A DNA stretch of 64,000 bases from GCA-2731375 sp002731375 (GTDB lineage: Bacteria > Pseudomonadota > Alphaproteobacteria > GCA-2731375), in contig JASMDX010000017.1 in the NCBI GenBank assembly GCA_030752605.1, positions 43,736 through 107,735 on the forward strand. The letters run 5' to 3'. Positions 41,646-50,842 of the stretch are shown here, in pieces. Under the pieces are notes generated by a model, which was not told the origin of the DNA, searched no databases, and worked only from the letters and a program-made list of their open reading frames with translations. How positions within the stretch are numbered: position 1 is the stretch's first letter; the number at the start of each line of letters is the position of its first letter. The translations under genes were made by a program, and so were the position numbers.

Positions 41646-44600
41646 TTACCTTTTCTTTAAGGCCTTGAAAAGGCCTTCAAGCAATTGCTGTTTGGGATCA
41701 ACCTGTTGTAGTGGCTGGTTCTGGCTGGGCTGCGAGGGTCGCGGCGTTGACGGTTGCACATCGGATGGCTGTGCCGTGGCAGGCTGGGGTGCGCGTCTGC
41801 CACCGCCCGTGACCACGCCCAGTAACTTGCCAAGGCCCCCTGATTTGGCCTTGTCGCGCAGAAACTCCCGGCCCAGGCGGGCCAGCAGCCAGCGCTCCAA
41901 CTTGGCCGTTTTCAGGTTGTGCCGGGGCTGATCGAGGGGACCATACAGATGGGCGCCCATGTCAGGCGCATTGCGATGTTCGGTCGGGCGTATGACGGCG
42001 CGCAAATCCAGTTGCCAGGCAGGCAGGTTTACCGCACCCTTGACCGTGGCTTCGCTGGCATCCATCCGGGCCAGCATACCCTGGGTCCGGGCCACGCCGT
42101 TCTTGATGGTCCAGTTGCCGTCGACTCTTTGGTAATTGGTCTCGCCGCCGGAAAAGGCCCGTTGTATCAGGTTGACGAAATCCGGCGTCTTGTTCAGGCG
42201 GCCCAGGCGCTCGGAGAAGCTTTTCATGTTAAAGCCTCGTAGCACGCCGTTTTCCGCATGCACCGTTGCCTTGCCGGACAGGGCATTGACCAGATCCCAC
42301 TGACTCAAGCCGATGGTCTGAAACTGCCCGATGAAATCCAACCGACCTGTGACCTGATCCATTTCCAGCGCCGTGCGCATGGCTTCATTGATGTCGGCGC
42401 CATGCAATTGTATTGACAGGCCCAGACTGGGCAGAGGGCGAGAATTCAAGGTGGCCCGCAGCCCAACCTCACCCTTGAACAGCCGGCCCGTCAGTTCCTC
42501 GACCCGCAGGACGCCATTGTTCACGCTTACATGCAGGTTCGGTTCTTTGAAAGGGTAGCGTTGAAAGACCAGGCGTTTGGCGGCCAGTTTGATATCGGCG
42601 TCCACCGCCTGCAGGGCGTCGAGCTTGATGGCCTCGCGCGACCAGCGCTCATCGCCGCGCCCGCGCTTGGAGCGGCCTTGCCCTTGTCCGCCGTCGCGAT
42701 TGCCGGCTGCATTCCGTTTGCCAGCACCTAAAAAGTGGTCCAGCACGACATCGCTGGCCTGTAGATTGGCTGTAACCATGGGACGGGGACCATCCAGGCC
42801 TATGCCGGCGTTGCCAGACAGCGTGATGGGGCCGAATTCACCGCTCAATTTGCTCAATTCGAAGGCATCGCCGCTGCCTTTAATCTTGCTGCTTAGCTTC
42901 ATGCCGCCGGGGTTTTTCTGGTCAGGGGGATATTGACTGCCCAGGGCGGCGAGCAATGACACCAGATTCGTATGGGCGGCGGTGGCGTCTAGATCGAGTC
43001 GTGGCGCTTTATCCAGAGCATTGGCTGTGCCTTGGAGCTGTAGTTGTCCGCCCGCTATTTTTGCGCCTAAGTTCAACGCTAGGGAATCCATACCGCCCTT
43101 GGCCGTGCCCTGCACGGATACCGGCGTATCAGCGTGGGCTAGCGGTTTCAGGCCCAAATCGAAAGTTCTTGAAAGGGCTGCAAGGCTGCCATGGCGCAGA
43201 TCCAGTTTCAGCTCCGCTTTTGCCTTGCCGGGCAGGCCGGCCGCGTTGCCGCTGACCTTGCCGCTCCATCCGGATAGGGTCGTTGCGATGTCGAAGTCCA
43301 GGCGCGCGGCATTGCCGTCGATCACGCCGTCCAGGGTTAGACCCTTCAGCCGTTTTGGCGGTACAGGCAACTCAATTCCCGCCAACCGTGCCAACCCGTC
43401 AACATATTTGGCCCGCAGCCGAATCCTGGCCCTGCCCTTGGGCTCGCCGGAAAATCCTTTCCCCGTGCCGCTAAGAGTAACATTCGCCCCGGCGAGATCT
43501 CGTGCGGCGGCCTTTCGGACCGTCAACTTGCCGCCCACCAGGCCAAGCTCAATGGATAAATTCCTTATGGGCACCGCGTTATAGGACAATTCGCCGATAT
43601 TCAGATTAAGATTGCTGTCGAACTGTTCCAGCACGGCCAATTGGCCGCTGGCTGCGTTTGCCTTGCCATTCACCGTGCTCTTGGCGCCGTCCTTGCCTTG
43701 TGCCGCGCTGTTGTCTTGCACGGGGCTGGCGGGCAGATAGCCATCAAGGTTGATGCGGTCGATGTTTAGTGCCAGACCAAAAGACGGGCGGGCCTGCAGC
43801 AGAAACGTCGCGGCGCCCCCAACCGTTGTACTGTCCAGGCGCAGATTCATATTGCTGATCTGGGCCTGCTGGCGGTTTATATTGAAATCGGAGGTCAGGC
43901 TCATATTGGCCAGTCGTCCGGCTGGAATGGTGCCGGGATTGACGTCCAGCCAGCTCAACAAGCCGCGCAAATTATTTGATGCGAGTTCGACCTTGCCGTC
44001 AAAACGCGGGCCGTCGGCAAGATCTTTCGTCTGGCCCGACAGGCGCAGGTCGGAGCCTCCCGGCAACAGGGCCGAAAGCCGGTCCAGCCTTAGAACGCCG
44101 TCGCCCGCGCTGGCGTCCAGTTGCACCTGACTGAGTAAGCCGCCGCGGTATTTCAAACCTTCGACCGTGATCACCACGCTGCCCCGCAAACTGGCCGGGA
44201 TTTTAGCCATCGCGGGCTCGACCGATGCCCCGGCATCTTCTCCCTTTTGTCTCGAGGTAGCGGATGAGGGAGGCGCTTCGGCTATGTCCCGTAATAGCCG
44301 GTCCAGATCAAGGCGTCCTATCGCCAGTGCCAGATCATAACTCGGCTCTTCCCCCAGACTTGCGCTGATGGCGCCGCTGGCCTGTAGAGGGCCAAAGGTC
44401 AAATCAATATCGTTCAATGTGGCGGCCTTGGCGGATGCTTCAAGGGTGGCCTTCATCTGCAATGGCTGTTTCAGGATCTGCGTTGGGGCGCTATTTCTCT
44501 GCACGGCGATCTGCACATCAGCCAGGTTCGTCGCCGATAGCGTTAGCTGTCCGCTTACCCGTGGCTCCGTCGCCAGCGCCTCAATTCGGCCCGAGAAGGC

Positions 44601-45314
44601 GGCAACCGCTCCATCACCCTTGTTGCCGGCTAGTTTCAGACTAAGCCGCACGCCGATCGGTTTGCCATTCTCCAGGCCATCGATGGAAAGGTCGAACGCC
44701 AAGGGCAAATTCCGTGCCGTCGCCTGCCCGGTGAAATGAAACGGCCCCTGCAGCGAGGCGGCGGAGCCTTCCAGGTCCAAACCTTCCACCCGTTCCTTAA
44801 TGCCCGCGCCGCCATCGCGATAAATCACGACGGCGTCTTCAACAGACAGCTTATCGAGGGAAAACTCCGTCTCCACCACGTCGCCGGGACCGCCCCCCGC
44901 TATCGCCGGTAGGGAGGCGCCGCCCGGCTTTTCGAATTGCCAATTGGCCCGCCCATCGGACAGGACCTCGAGGATCAGTAACGGTTTGATCAGGCGCACG
45001 GATGTAACCTGGATCTCGCCTGATATAAGCGGCGCGAGGGCAACCCTCACATCCAATGCCTTCAAGGTCAGCATATCAGCTGTACTGGTATCTGGCAGGC
45101 TAGCTAGCCTGACGTCGCGAACCGATAGGGCTGGGGCGGGCAGAAGTTTTAGGCTGATGTCGCCATCAATCGTTAGTTCCCGTCCGGTTAGATCCCGCAC
45201 GGCCACGATGATCTCGGCCTTATGATCGTTCCAATTTATGAGGCCGGGGCCAATTAGAACGGCGGCGATCAACATCACGATCACGGTAAATAGGCCGGCG
45301 AGCAACTTTTTCAC
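41646..45314 (-). CDS. AsmA-family protein
   Basis: A 1222-residue inner-membrane protein with a long periplasmic part. A single N-terminal transmembrane anchor (LLAGLFTVIVMLIAAVLIGP) is followed by the AsmA opening strand, which includes DLTGRELTIDGDISLKLLPA. Repeated beta-strand units run for over a thousand residues. The C-terminal AsmA_2-like region has NGVLRGFNMKSFSERLGRLN. AsmA/YhdP-type proteins are thought to carry phospholipids between the membranes. The C-terminus (about 1150-1200) is a low-complexity Pro/Ser/Gln linker before a basic end. It is divergent from the DUF4169 gene. Confidence 0.9.
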   Translation of the reverse strand: MKKLLAGLFTVIVMLIAAVLIGPGLINWNDHKAEIIVAVRDLTGRELTIDGDISLKLLPAPALSVRDVRLASLPDTSTADMLTLKALDVRVALAPLISGEIQVTSVRLIKPLLILEVLSDGRANWQFEKPGGASLPAIAGGGPGDVVETEFSLDKLSVEDAVVIYRDGGAGIKERVEGLDLEGSAASLQGPFHFTGQATARNLPLAFDLSIDGLENGKPIGVRLSLKLAGNKGDGAVAAFSGRIEALATEPRVSGQLTLSATNLADVQIAVQRNSAPTQILKQPLQMKATLEASAKAATLNDIDLTFGPLQASGAISASLGEEPSYDLALAIGRLDLDRLLRDIAEAPPSSATSRQKGEDAGASVEPAMAKIPASLRGSVVITVEGLKYRGGLLSQVQLDASAGDGVLRLDRLSALLPGGSDLRLSGQTKDLADGPRFDGKVELASNNLRGLLSWLDVNPGTIPAGRLANMSLTSDFNINRQQAQISNMNLRLDSTTVGGAATFLLQARPSFGLALNIDRINLDGYLPASPVQDNSAAQGKDGAKSTVNGKANAASGQLAVLEQFDSNLNLNIGELSYNAVPIRNLSIELGLVGGKLTVRKAAARDLAGANVTLSGTGKGFSGEPKGRARIRLRAKYVDGLARLAGIELPVPPKRLKGLTLDGVIDGNAARLDFDIATTLSGWSGKVSGNAAGLPGKAKAELKLDLRHGSLAALSRTFDLGLKPLAHADTPVSVQGTAKGGMDSLALNLGAKIAGGQLQLQGTANALDKAPRLDLDATAAHTNLVSLLAALGSQYPPDQKNPGGMKLSSKIKGSGDAFELSKLSGEFGPITLSGNAGIGLDGPRPMVTANLQASDVVLDHFLGAGKRNAAGNRDGGQGQGRSKRGRGDERWSREAIKLDALQAVDADIKLAAKRLVFQRYPFKEPNLHVSVNNGVLRVEELTGRLFKGEVGLRATLNSRPLPSLGLSIQLHGADINEAMRTALEMDQVTGRLDFIGQFQTIGLSQWDLVNALSGKATVHAENGVLRGFNMKSFSERLGRLNKTPDFVNLIQRAFSGGETNYQRVDGNWTIKNGVARTQGMLARMDASEATVKGAVNLPAWQLDLRAVIRPTEHRNAPDMGAHLYGPLDQPRHNLKTAKLERWLLARLGREFLRDKAKSGGLGKLLGVVTGGGRRAPQPATAQPSDVQPSTPRPSQPSQNQPLQQVDPKQQLLEGLFKALKKR

Positions 45315-45354
45315 GGTAGACTCCCAGTGCCAACGTAAACCGTTGATGTACTAT

Positions 45355-45384
45355 TTGGGTCATTATAAAGATCTTTGATATAAT
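45355..45384 (+). promoter_or_regulatory. possible sigma-70 promoter between asmA-like and DUF4169 genes
   Basis: TTGGGT, an 18-nt spacer and TATAAT are followed by the DUF4169 start 112 nt away. The surrounding 180 nt are AT-rich and contain several other TATAAT-like hexamers on both strands, so promoter assignment is provisional. Confidence 0.4.
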
Positions 45385-45496
45385 CTAGGCCATTAAGTGG
45401 GATAGCGGTGGAAATTTCTTTAACATATTATTTAGAATGTGCGGTTGGTGGAATATACCATTTGAATTGCGGCGTCTTATTATAGGGAGCGAAGGC

Positions 45497-45703
45497 ATGG
45501 CCGAGGTCATCAATCTCAACCACTTTCGCAAAGTAAAGTTGAAGGCGGATAAAGATACTCAGGCGGCCTACAACCGGGCGCGCCATGGCCGCCGCAAGGG
45601 CGACCGGGCGCGCCAGGAGGATGAAAAACAACGCCGCCGGCAGGATTTGGAGGGCCGCGGCCTCGACGAAAGGGATCCTGATAACAGTGACGAGCCGGCT
45701 TGA
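45497..45703 (+). CDS. DUF4169 family protein
   Basis: A 68-residue highly charged protein. MAEVINLNHFRKVKLKADKD is the conserved start, followed by a basic stretch (NRARHGRRKGDRARQEDEKQ) and an acidic end. DUF4169 is a small alphaproteobacterial family of unknown function, often next to fumC and the RHH gene. Here it is separated from them by the asmA-like gene. I chose ATG 45497 behind AGGGAGCGAAGG. Confidence 0.8.
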   Translation: MAEVINLNHFRKVKLKADKDTQAAYNRARHGRRKGDRARQEDEKQRRRQDLEGRGLDERDPDNSDEPA

Positions 45704-45718
45704 ATTCAATGGTGTAGT

Positions 45719-47488
45719 CTAATTTCGTTTGTCGTCATGCTCCTCTGCCTGGGCTTCCAGAAGGGCGCGGTTGTAGGCGCGTAAAACGTCGCCATGATGC
45801 ACAATGCCAAGGATGCTGCGATCGGCAGTGTCGGCGATCACCGCCAAATGTTCCTCACCTGATACGTCCATCACCGCCAGGACTTCTTCCAAAGTGTCGC
45901 CAAGCAAGGGCGCCGGGGCGTGCGAGTGGGCTACATCACGGGCATTGATCAAACTGTCCAAACTAGGATCGAAGGCTATTTGTTTCAGGTCGGCGAAGGA
46001 AATCGTGCCAACAAGTTTGTCGGCATCATCGACCACGACAAAGGTGCCGTGGGGCAGCCGGCTGAACATGCTTTTGATTTCGGCGATCGGGGTGCGCTCG
46101 GATATCTTGTCGAAATCCTCGGCCAGAACATCCTGTACAGTCAAGGTTTGCAGCAAATGACGGGCTCGGCCGCCGCGCAGGTTCAAGCCCCAGTTTTCCA
46201 GTTGCCAGTGGAAGAAACTGCGGCCCTGAACCTGCTGCACGATCATCGTCGCAATTGAAGTTGCCGCCATCACGGCGACGGTGATCTGATAGTCGCCGGT
46301 TAATTCGAATACGATCAGAATTGTCGAAATAGGCGCGCCCAGTACGGCTGCTGCCACGGCGGACATGCCGACGATGGCATAGGCCCCATGCGAGGCGGCA
46401 AGATGGGGGAAAACTCCGGCGGCCATTAGGCCGAAAGCACCACCGGTCATGGCCCCAATAAAAAGGGATGGAGAGAACACGCCGCCGCCAAAACGGCAGC
46501 CAATACTGATCGCCGTGGCCGCCGTTTTCAACACGATCAGCAGCAATAGCAGCCACAGGGGGAGCAGTTCGTTCAGGGCGGCGTCAGTGGCTTCATAGCC
46601 GACACCTAGAATCTGGGGAAATTCCACCGCGATGGCGCCGATGGCTAAACCGCCCGCGGCGGGCTTTAGCCAATCGGGCACCTTCAGGCTTTTGACCACC
46701 CTCTCGGCATAAAATATCGACCACATGAAAATCATTGCGACGACCGCGCAAACCGCGCCCAGGAGCATGAAAGCGGGAAACTCCCACAAGGAATTGACGC
46801 CGAATTGGGGCAGTAAAAACGCAGGTTGTTCTCCCAGATGAGCCCGGCAGATAACTGTGCCGGCGACGGAGGCGATAACTACCGGGGCGAAGGCGGAAAG
46901 GGCATAATGGCCAACGACGACTTCCAGCGCGAAGAAGACGCCGGCGATGGGGGCGTTGAACGAAGCCGCGACGGACGCCGCGACGCCGCAGCCCAACAAA
47001 GTACGGCCCAGATGGGGCGAGAGGCCGAGGTGCCGGGTCGCGGCGCCAGCAATGGTGGCGCCCAAATGCACCATTGGACCCTCCCGCCCGGTCGAGGCGC
47101 CAGCGCCCAGGGAGACGACGCTTACAAAGGCCGCGGCCAGGCCATCACGCAGACGCATATGGCCATTACGCAGGGCCATGGCCTCGATCACATGGGCCAC
47201 CCCCATGGGGCGTCCCCCCGGCATGATGAATTGCAGGAATAGGCCCACCACCAAACCGCCGGCGGCTGGCACCAACACGACTTGCCAAACTGGCAATTCC
47301 GTCACTCTGCCGATAAGTTTTTCAGCATATATCCCGTAGGATAGCCATTGCACGCCGCCAATACTCAGACGAAAGGCGATGGCGGCATAGGCGACCAGTA
47401 CACCAACCAACGCTGCCACCACCGCCATCAACACCTGATCATTTTGCAGAAGACTGCGGGTGCGGGCGAATTGGCTGGCTAAATTCAT
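45719..47488 (-). CDS. CLC chloride channel/antiporter with C-terminal CBS pair
   Basis: A 589-residue ClC protein with about ten or more hydrophobic helices, then two CBS domains (about residues 455-575). The extracellular glutamate gate is in STGREGPMVHLGA, and the ion-path segment GVFSPSLFIGAMTGGAFG is present. The C-terminus contains VQDVLAEDFDKISERTPIAE and HLAVIADTADRSILGIVHHG, the two CBS cores that bind adenine nucleotides. The Ser-containing first motif is altered (GGRPMGVAHV), as in many bacterial CLC-CBS proteins. I chose ATG 47488, seven bases after the thioesterase stop, rather than more upstream ATGs that overlap that gene. Confidence 0.9.
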   Translation of the reverse strand: MNLASQFARTRSLLQNDQVLMAVVAALVGVLVAYAAIAFRLSIGGVQWLSYGIYAEKLIGRVTELPVWQVVLVPAAGGLVVGLFLQFIMPGGRPMGVAHVIEAMALRNGHMRLRDGLAAAFVSVVSLGAGASTGREGPMVHLGATIAGAATRHLGLSPHLGRTLLGCGVAASVAASFNAPIAGVFFALEVVVGHYALSAFAPVVIASVAGTVICRAHLGEQPAFLLPQFGVNSLWEFPAFMLLGAVCAVVAMIFMWSIFYAERVVKSLKVPDWLKPAAGGLAIGAIAVEFPQILGVGYEATDAALNELLPLWLLLLLIVLKTAATAISIGCRFGGGVFSPSLFIGAMTGGAFGLMAAGVFPHLAASHGAYAIVGMSAVAAAVLGAPISTILIVFELTGDYQITVAVMAATSIATMIVQQVQGRSFFHWQLENWGLNLRGGRARHLLQTLTVQDVLAEDFDKISERTPIAEIKSMFSRLPHGTFVVVDDADKLVGTISFADLKQIAFDPSLDSLINARDVAHSHAPAPLLGDTLEEVLAVMDVSGEEHLAVIADTADRSILGIVHHGDVLRAYNRALLEAQAEEHDDKRN

Positions 47489-47495
47489 TCCTAGT

Positions 47496-48110
47496 TCAGT
47501 GCTGCGGTTGGCCGCGGCGCCGGATGCCGATGGAGCGGCCGATACCATCTGGTTGAGGCAGATCCGCATGCGCTGTAAAAACGTGATCGATTCGCTGTTT
47601 CATCGACGCGGGAAAGGGGGCGGAGCAGCGGGCGTCAAGGTCCACATGCAAGGCAATTTGCTCCGACGTCGATGCCAGGAAATTCTGGGTAGCGTGATGC
47701 ATCTCGAAATAATAATGCAGGCGCTTTTCGTCCGCGTCGATTAATTGAAAGGTAAAACGCAGAGCATCATCCAATGCCACTTCCTGTCGATAGGTAACAT
47801 GAGTTTCCAATACGAAGGCGGAATGATTTCGCCGCTCTACGTAGTCTTGCCCGAGATCGATCAAATCGAAAAAGCGGTCCGTGGCATTGTCGAACATCAA
47901 GACGTAATAGGCCATGTTCAGGTGACCATTATAGTCGATCCATTCTGGTAATACAGTCGCTTGATGGATATTCAATGGTGCCGTGGGTACAGCGTCCAGT
48001 TCCAGTCTGAGGGGAATATGCAGGCCATGCAACGGTTTATGGGCCGTATCCGCGGTGTCCACCGCAGTGCTGCCGCCTTGAACCGTATCTTGGCGGTTAT
48101 TCTGGGGCAT
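47496..48110 (-). CDS. hot-dog thioesterase (betainyl-CoA thioesterase-like)
   Basis: A 204-residue hot-dog protein of the 4-hydroxybenzoyl-CoA/betainyl-CoA thioesterase type. The catalytic strand-helix is PEWIDYNGHLNMAYYVLMFD, followed by ETHVTYRQEVALDDALRFTF. It would hydrolyse a small acyl-CoA thioester such as betainyl-CoA of carnitine catabolism. No carnitine dehydrogenase gene is present here. ATG 48110 was chosen; the N-terminal 40 residues are poorly structured and the true start may be later. The CLC gene follows in the same operon. Confidence 0.78.
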   Translation of the reverse strand: MPQNNRQDTVQGGSTAVDTADTAHKPLHGLHIPLRLELDAVPTAPLNIHQATVLPEWIDYNGHLNMAYYVLMFDNATDRFFDLIDLGQDYVERRNHSAFVLETHVTYRQEVALDDALRFTFQLIDADEKRLHYYFEMHHATQNFLASTSEQIALHVDLDARCSAPFPASMKQRIDHVFTAHADLPQPDGIGRSIGIRRRGQPQH

Positions 48111-48292
48111 GGCCCGATAGCCTAGCCGTGCCCAGTGCCAAGGCAAGGAATGCCGCAGACAATTTCCGCGGCCTTGGCCCGGAGGTTTCCGGGAAAAGCC
48201 ATAAACCCGGAATGCCTAAGTAATTGCCTGCCAAATCGCCCAGGTCAAAGAATCGCTCAATATCAGATAAACATGTCATTCAAACAGAAACA

Positions 48293-48318
48293 AGCAGCCC
48301 ACCGTGTAGTAGGCTGCT
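48293..48318 (-). terminator. intrinsic terminator after the Ala-rich small protein gene
   Basis: On the minus strand, the seven-base arms AGCAGCC and GGCTGCT pair around a 12-nt loop and are followed by TGTTTCTGTTT. It lies about 27 nt beyond the stop of the gene at 48345. Confidence 0.5.
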
Positions 48319-48344
48319 CATTTCTGAAAATGCCTTAGTGTCGT

Positions 48345-48635
48345 TTAGTTAGTGGCGGTCGAAGTGCTACTTGACGCATCCGTGGTGCTTATGGAATCGC
48401 TATCGCTTGCCGCCGCGGCAACGGCGATAGCAACGGCCGCGGCGACGACAACACCTGCAGCAATCGCACCTGCACTCAAGCCAGCAGCGCCCGCAGCTTG
48501 GCTTTGACCAGCCGTGACGCCGGTTGCTGTGCCACTACCAGTTTTTGCAGCTTGCGACTGCGCATAAGCATAAGCTGGCGCTGCCGCTAGAGCCAATGCC
48601 AAACCAAACGCAGTCAATGTCTTTTTAACGAGCAT
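48345..48635 (-). CDS. small exported Ala/Ser-rich protein (YjbE-like composition)
   Basis: A 96-residue protein. A Sec signal peptide (MLVKKTLTAFGLALALAAAP, cleavage near AYAYA) is followed by Gly/Ala/Thr-rich sequence. A hydrophobic Ala/Val segment (AIAAGVVVAAAVAIAVAAAA) precedes the Ser/Thr/Asp tail. This order resembles YjbE, a small exported protein encoded with exopolysaccharide genes, but no polysaccharide genes are near and the likeness may be compositional. It has its own promoter and terminator and a strong GGAGG site, so it is probably well expressed. Confidence 0.65.
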   Translation of the reverse strand: MLVKKTLTAFGLALALAAAPAYAYAQSQAAKTGSGTATGVTAGQSQAAGAAGLSAGAIAAGVVVAAAVAIAVAAAASDSDSISTTDASSSTSTATN

Positions 48636-48666
48636 CGCCAAAACCTCCAATTTTAAACACGTCAAC

Positions 48667-48695
48667 ATCTTACCAAGTTTAACAAAGCCAAGCAA
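48667..48695 (-). promoter_or_regulatory. sigma-70-type promoter of the small exported protein
   Basis: On the minus strand TTGCTT (rc of 48690-48695), exactly 17 nt, then TAAGAT (rc of 48667-48672), 32 nt before ATG 48635. Both hexamers match consensus at four of six positions, with ideal spacing. The predicted leader is about 25 nt. Confidence 0.5.
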
Positions 48696-49014
48696 CTCCA
48701 CTTCAGTAGCTTTAGGCAAAAAATATAGCTTTAAAAAGCAACTTCCCACCTGACTTCCGAAACCATTAAATGAATCTTACACTAAAAACAATAAGCGTAA
48801 AGTCGGAATTTAGTCGCAAACAAATAAACTCTACTTTCAACAGACGCACGTAAGTTACGGATTTTCCTGCACCTTCGCAAGGCCATTTCCGTCTCTGCAG
48901 CAACAAAATCACATATTGTGGCAACAATACAACAGAAAAATCACCCAAGCGCCGATGGAAAAGCCGCGCACGTTGTCCGTTTACGGCGTAGAGATTAATA
49001 ATCTTGCTCGCAGG
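48696..49014. other. AT-rich intergenic region with no recognised feature
   Basis: About 320 nt between divergent genes, distinctly more AT-rich than the window average. I see no convincing open frame, tRNA or hairpin with T tract. A TATAAT (49015-49020) at its right edge may serve the DUF3108 gene, but no -35 hexamer stands at 16-18 nt. Confidence 0.5.
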
Positions 49015-49091
49015 TATAATTTTGTTTAACGATGGCTGCGAACCCTAGCTCGCGGTGCTTTAGGATGCTTCGCTCTTGTCATCTCAATATT

Positions 49092-49931
49092 ATGGTAAAT
49101 TGGCTAATCAAACTTGCCGCATTGCTTGCTTGTGTGGTTCCGCCAAGCCTGGCTGCCGGCGGATTGGTGCCCGAGCAGCGCATTGAGTTGGCCTATGATG
49201 TATATCTCGGCGGATTTTTCGCAGGCTCGGTTGATCTGACGACGGAACAGATCAATGCCCGCTACCTGATCGCGACGACATCCCGGAGCCATGGCCTGCT
49301 GGATTTTCTGATTGAGTTACGCCGCCGGAACAAGAGCCAGGGACAATTCATGGATCATCAGGCCAGGCCATCCCGTTATGTAACCACGGGCGTTCGGGCG
49401 GGCGAGGCGCGTTCGGTTGAAATTGAGTACGGCGCTGACGGTGACGTACGCTTCACGACCCGGCCCAGCGCTGCGGAAGACAAACGTGAAGCCGTGCCAC
49501 CGCACCATTTGCGCGGAACGATGGATCCCTTAAGCGCATTGTACCAAGCTATTTTGCGGTTTGGTAAAGGAGCCGGCTGCATGGGCCGAAGCAAGGTTTT
49601 CGATGGCCGGCGGCGTTATGACTTCCAATTCGAGACGATTGACGAAGGGCAAACGGACGGACCGTTTTATTCCGGCCTGGCGAGTATCTGCCGAGTGCGT
49701 CAGATTCCGATTGCAGGATTTTCAAAGCAGACCTGGTTGCCCCTTCTGACACGACCGAAATGGACCGATATCTGGCTCGCCAAGCTACGTGACAACCTAC
49801 CGCCTCTGCCTGTACGGCTGCAGGCGGATGCTGGGCTTGGCGCCATGGTGGCACATCTGGTTGCCGTTGGTGGACGCAAGCAGCCGCCGGGTAGCGCGCA
49901 GCTTTCCAACCCCGAGGCGCGGCCGGAGTAA
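49092..49931 (+). CDS. DUF3108 domain protein, exported
   Basis: A periplasmic or envelope protein of about 279 residues. A signal peptide (MVNWLIKLAALLACVVPPSLA) is followed by the DUF3108 start ELAYDVYLGGFFAGSVDLTT. The body is beta-rich, with RSHGLLDFLIELRRRNKSQG and FDGRRRYDFQFETIDEGQTD. Function of the family is unknown; it is widespread in Proteobacteria. The start is uncertain: ATG 49032 and ATG 49065 are in frame too, but 49092 gives the cleanest signal peptide. None has a good Shine-Dalgarno sequence. A TATAAT lies at 49015-49020. Confidence 0.75.
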   Translation: MVNWLIKLAALLACVVPPSLAAGGLVPEQRIELAYDVYLGGFFAGSVDLTTEQINARYLIATTSRSHGLLDFLIELRRRNKSQGQFMDHQARPSRYVTTGVRAGEARSVEIEYGADGDVRFTTRPSAAEDKREAVPPHHLRGTMDPLSALYQAILRFGKGAGCMGRSKVFDGRRRYDFQFETIDEGQTDGPFYSGLASICRVRQIPIAGFSKQTWLPLLTRPKWTDIWLAKLRDNLPPLPVRLQADAGLGAMVAHLVAVGGRKQPPGSAQLSNPEARPE

Positions 49932-49969
49932 ACCGCCGTCGTTACCTCGATCTTTTTCTTGATCCGGCA

Positions 49970-50842
49970 TTATTGCCCGCGCAGAAAATCAAGAGCCGCG
50001 CGCATGGCGCCGGAATGACCCCATACATCATGGGTCGCGCCGCCATCGATAACAAGCGAGCGGGAGCGCTCCTGTGTCCTAAAGAAGGCGCTGCAATCAC
50101 CAAGCTGCCCTTCGGTTCGATTCGGTTGGTACCAGGGATCGTTGCTACGCACGATGGCCAGTATCGCCTCGCCTTCCGGCGCCGCCAATCCGCGTATGAA
50201 AGGGGCACCGTGACAGGTCCATTGGGCGATGATCCGGGCCCGGAACTCTTCTCCCCGGTACAGGGCTGCCGCGACACCGCCCTCGGATGTGCCAACCAGA
50301 AACAGGCGGTCCTTGTCGATCCATGATAGCGGGGCCATGCGCTGTAGGGCATAAGAGATTTCCACCAGCCGGAAATCAAAAACAAAAATATTCTGTCCGC
50401 CGGTTTGCTTCGACGGACTGCATTGCATGGGGCGATAACGGCGGGCGAAGCTGTTAGGGGCGATCACTGCGAAGCCCGCCTTGGCGAAGGCCTGCAAGGT
50501 ATCCATACCGCCCTGGCCGGTGCAGCCGTGCATATAAAGGATCGTTGGATAACGCCATGTTGCGGTTAGTTTTGACAAATGACCGTGGATTAACTTACTC
50601 GACAATTTGCCTATCACGGGCGGTTGGCCCCTTTGTCCGGGCAGAACGATGGTCGCCTGGTCAAATGTCCTGGCGATGTCACTATCGTCTTCCGTTAGAA
50701 CCGAAGGGTTCAGCAACTCGCTGCGATTTAACATTTCAGCGCCACAAGCGGTCAGGAACAAAGCCGGCAACAACAAAAGCAAGTCGCGTGCGACATTGCG
50801 CCAGGCTCCGGTCCGGGTGTGGCGGGCAGTACGCTTCCTCAT
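49970..50842 (-). CDS. dienelactone hydrolase-like lipoprotein
   Basis: A 290-residue alpha/beta hydrolase predicted as a lipoprotein. The N-terminus has Arg residues, a hydrophobic stretch (LLLLLPALFLTAC) and lipobox cysteine. The oxyanion strand is TILYMHGCTGQGG, the nucleophile Ser is in VGTSEGGVAAALY, and the His is near the end (GATHDVWGHSG). It starts in a TAATG overlap with the ispE stop, so it is translationally coupled to ispE. The substrate is unknown. Confidence 0.8.
   Translation of the reverse strand: MRKRTARHTRTGAWRNVARDLLLLLPALFLTACGAEMLNRSELLNPSVLTEDDSDIARTFDQATIVLPGQRGQPPVIGKLSSKLIHGHLSKLTATWRYPTILYMHGCTGQGGMDTLQAFAKAGFAVIAPNSFARRYRPMQCSPSKQTGGQNIFVFDFRLVEISYALQRMAPLSWIDKDRLFLVGTSEGGVAAALYRGEEFRARIIAQWTCHGAPFIRGLAAPEGEAILAIVRSNDPWYQPNRTEGQLGDCSAFFRTQERSRSLVIDGGATHDVWGHSGAMRAALDFLRGQ

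Noticed and set aside
41658..41690. Repeated AAGGCCTT palindromes near the asmA-like stop, possibly a terminator
   Set aside because: They lie inside the coding sequence of the conserved C-terminal EGLFKALKK and are explained by codon choice; no T tract follows the stop.
45362..45367. Minus-strand TATAAT as promoter of the asmA-like gene
   Set aside because: No -35 at 16-18 nt; several TATAAT-like hexamers occur in this AT-rich gap by composition.
49015..49020. TATAAT ahead of the DUF3108 gene as a full promoter
   Set aside because: No -35 hexamer at 16-18 nt and no activator box; kept only as a remark under the gene.
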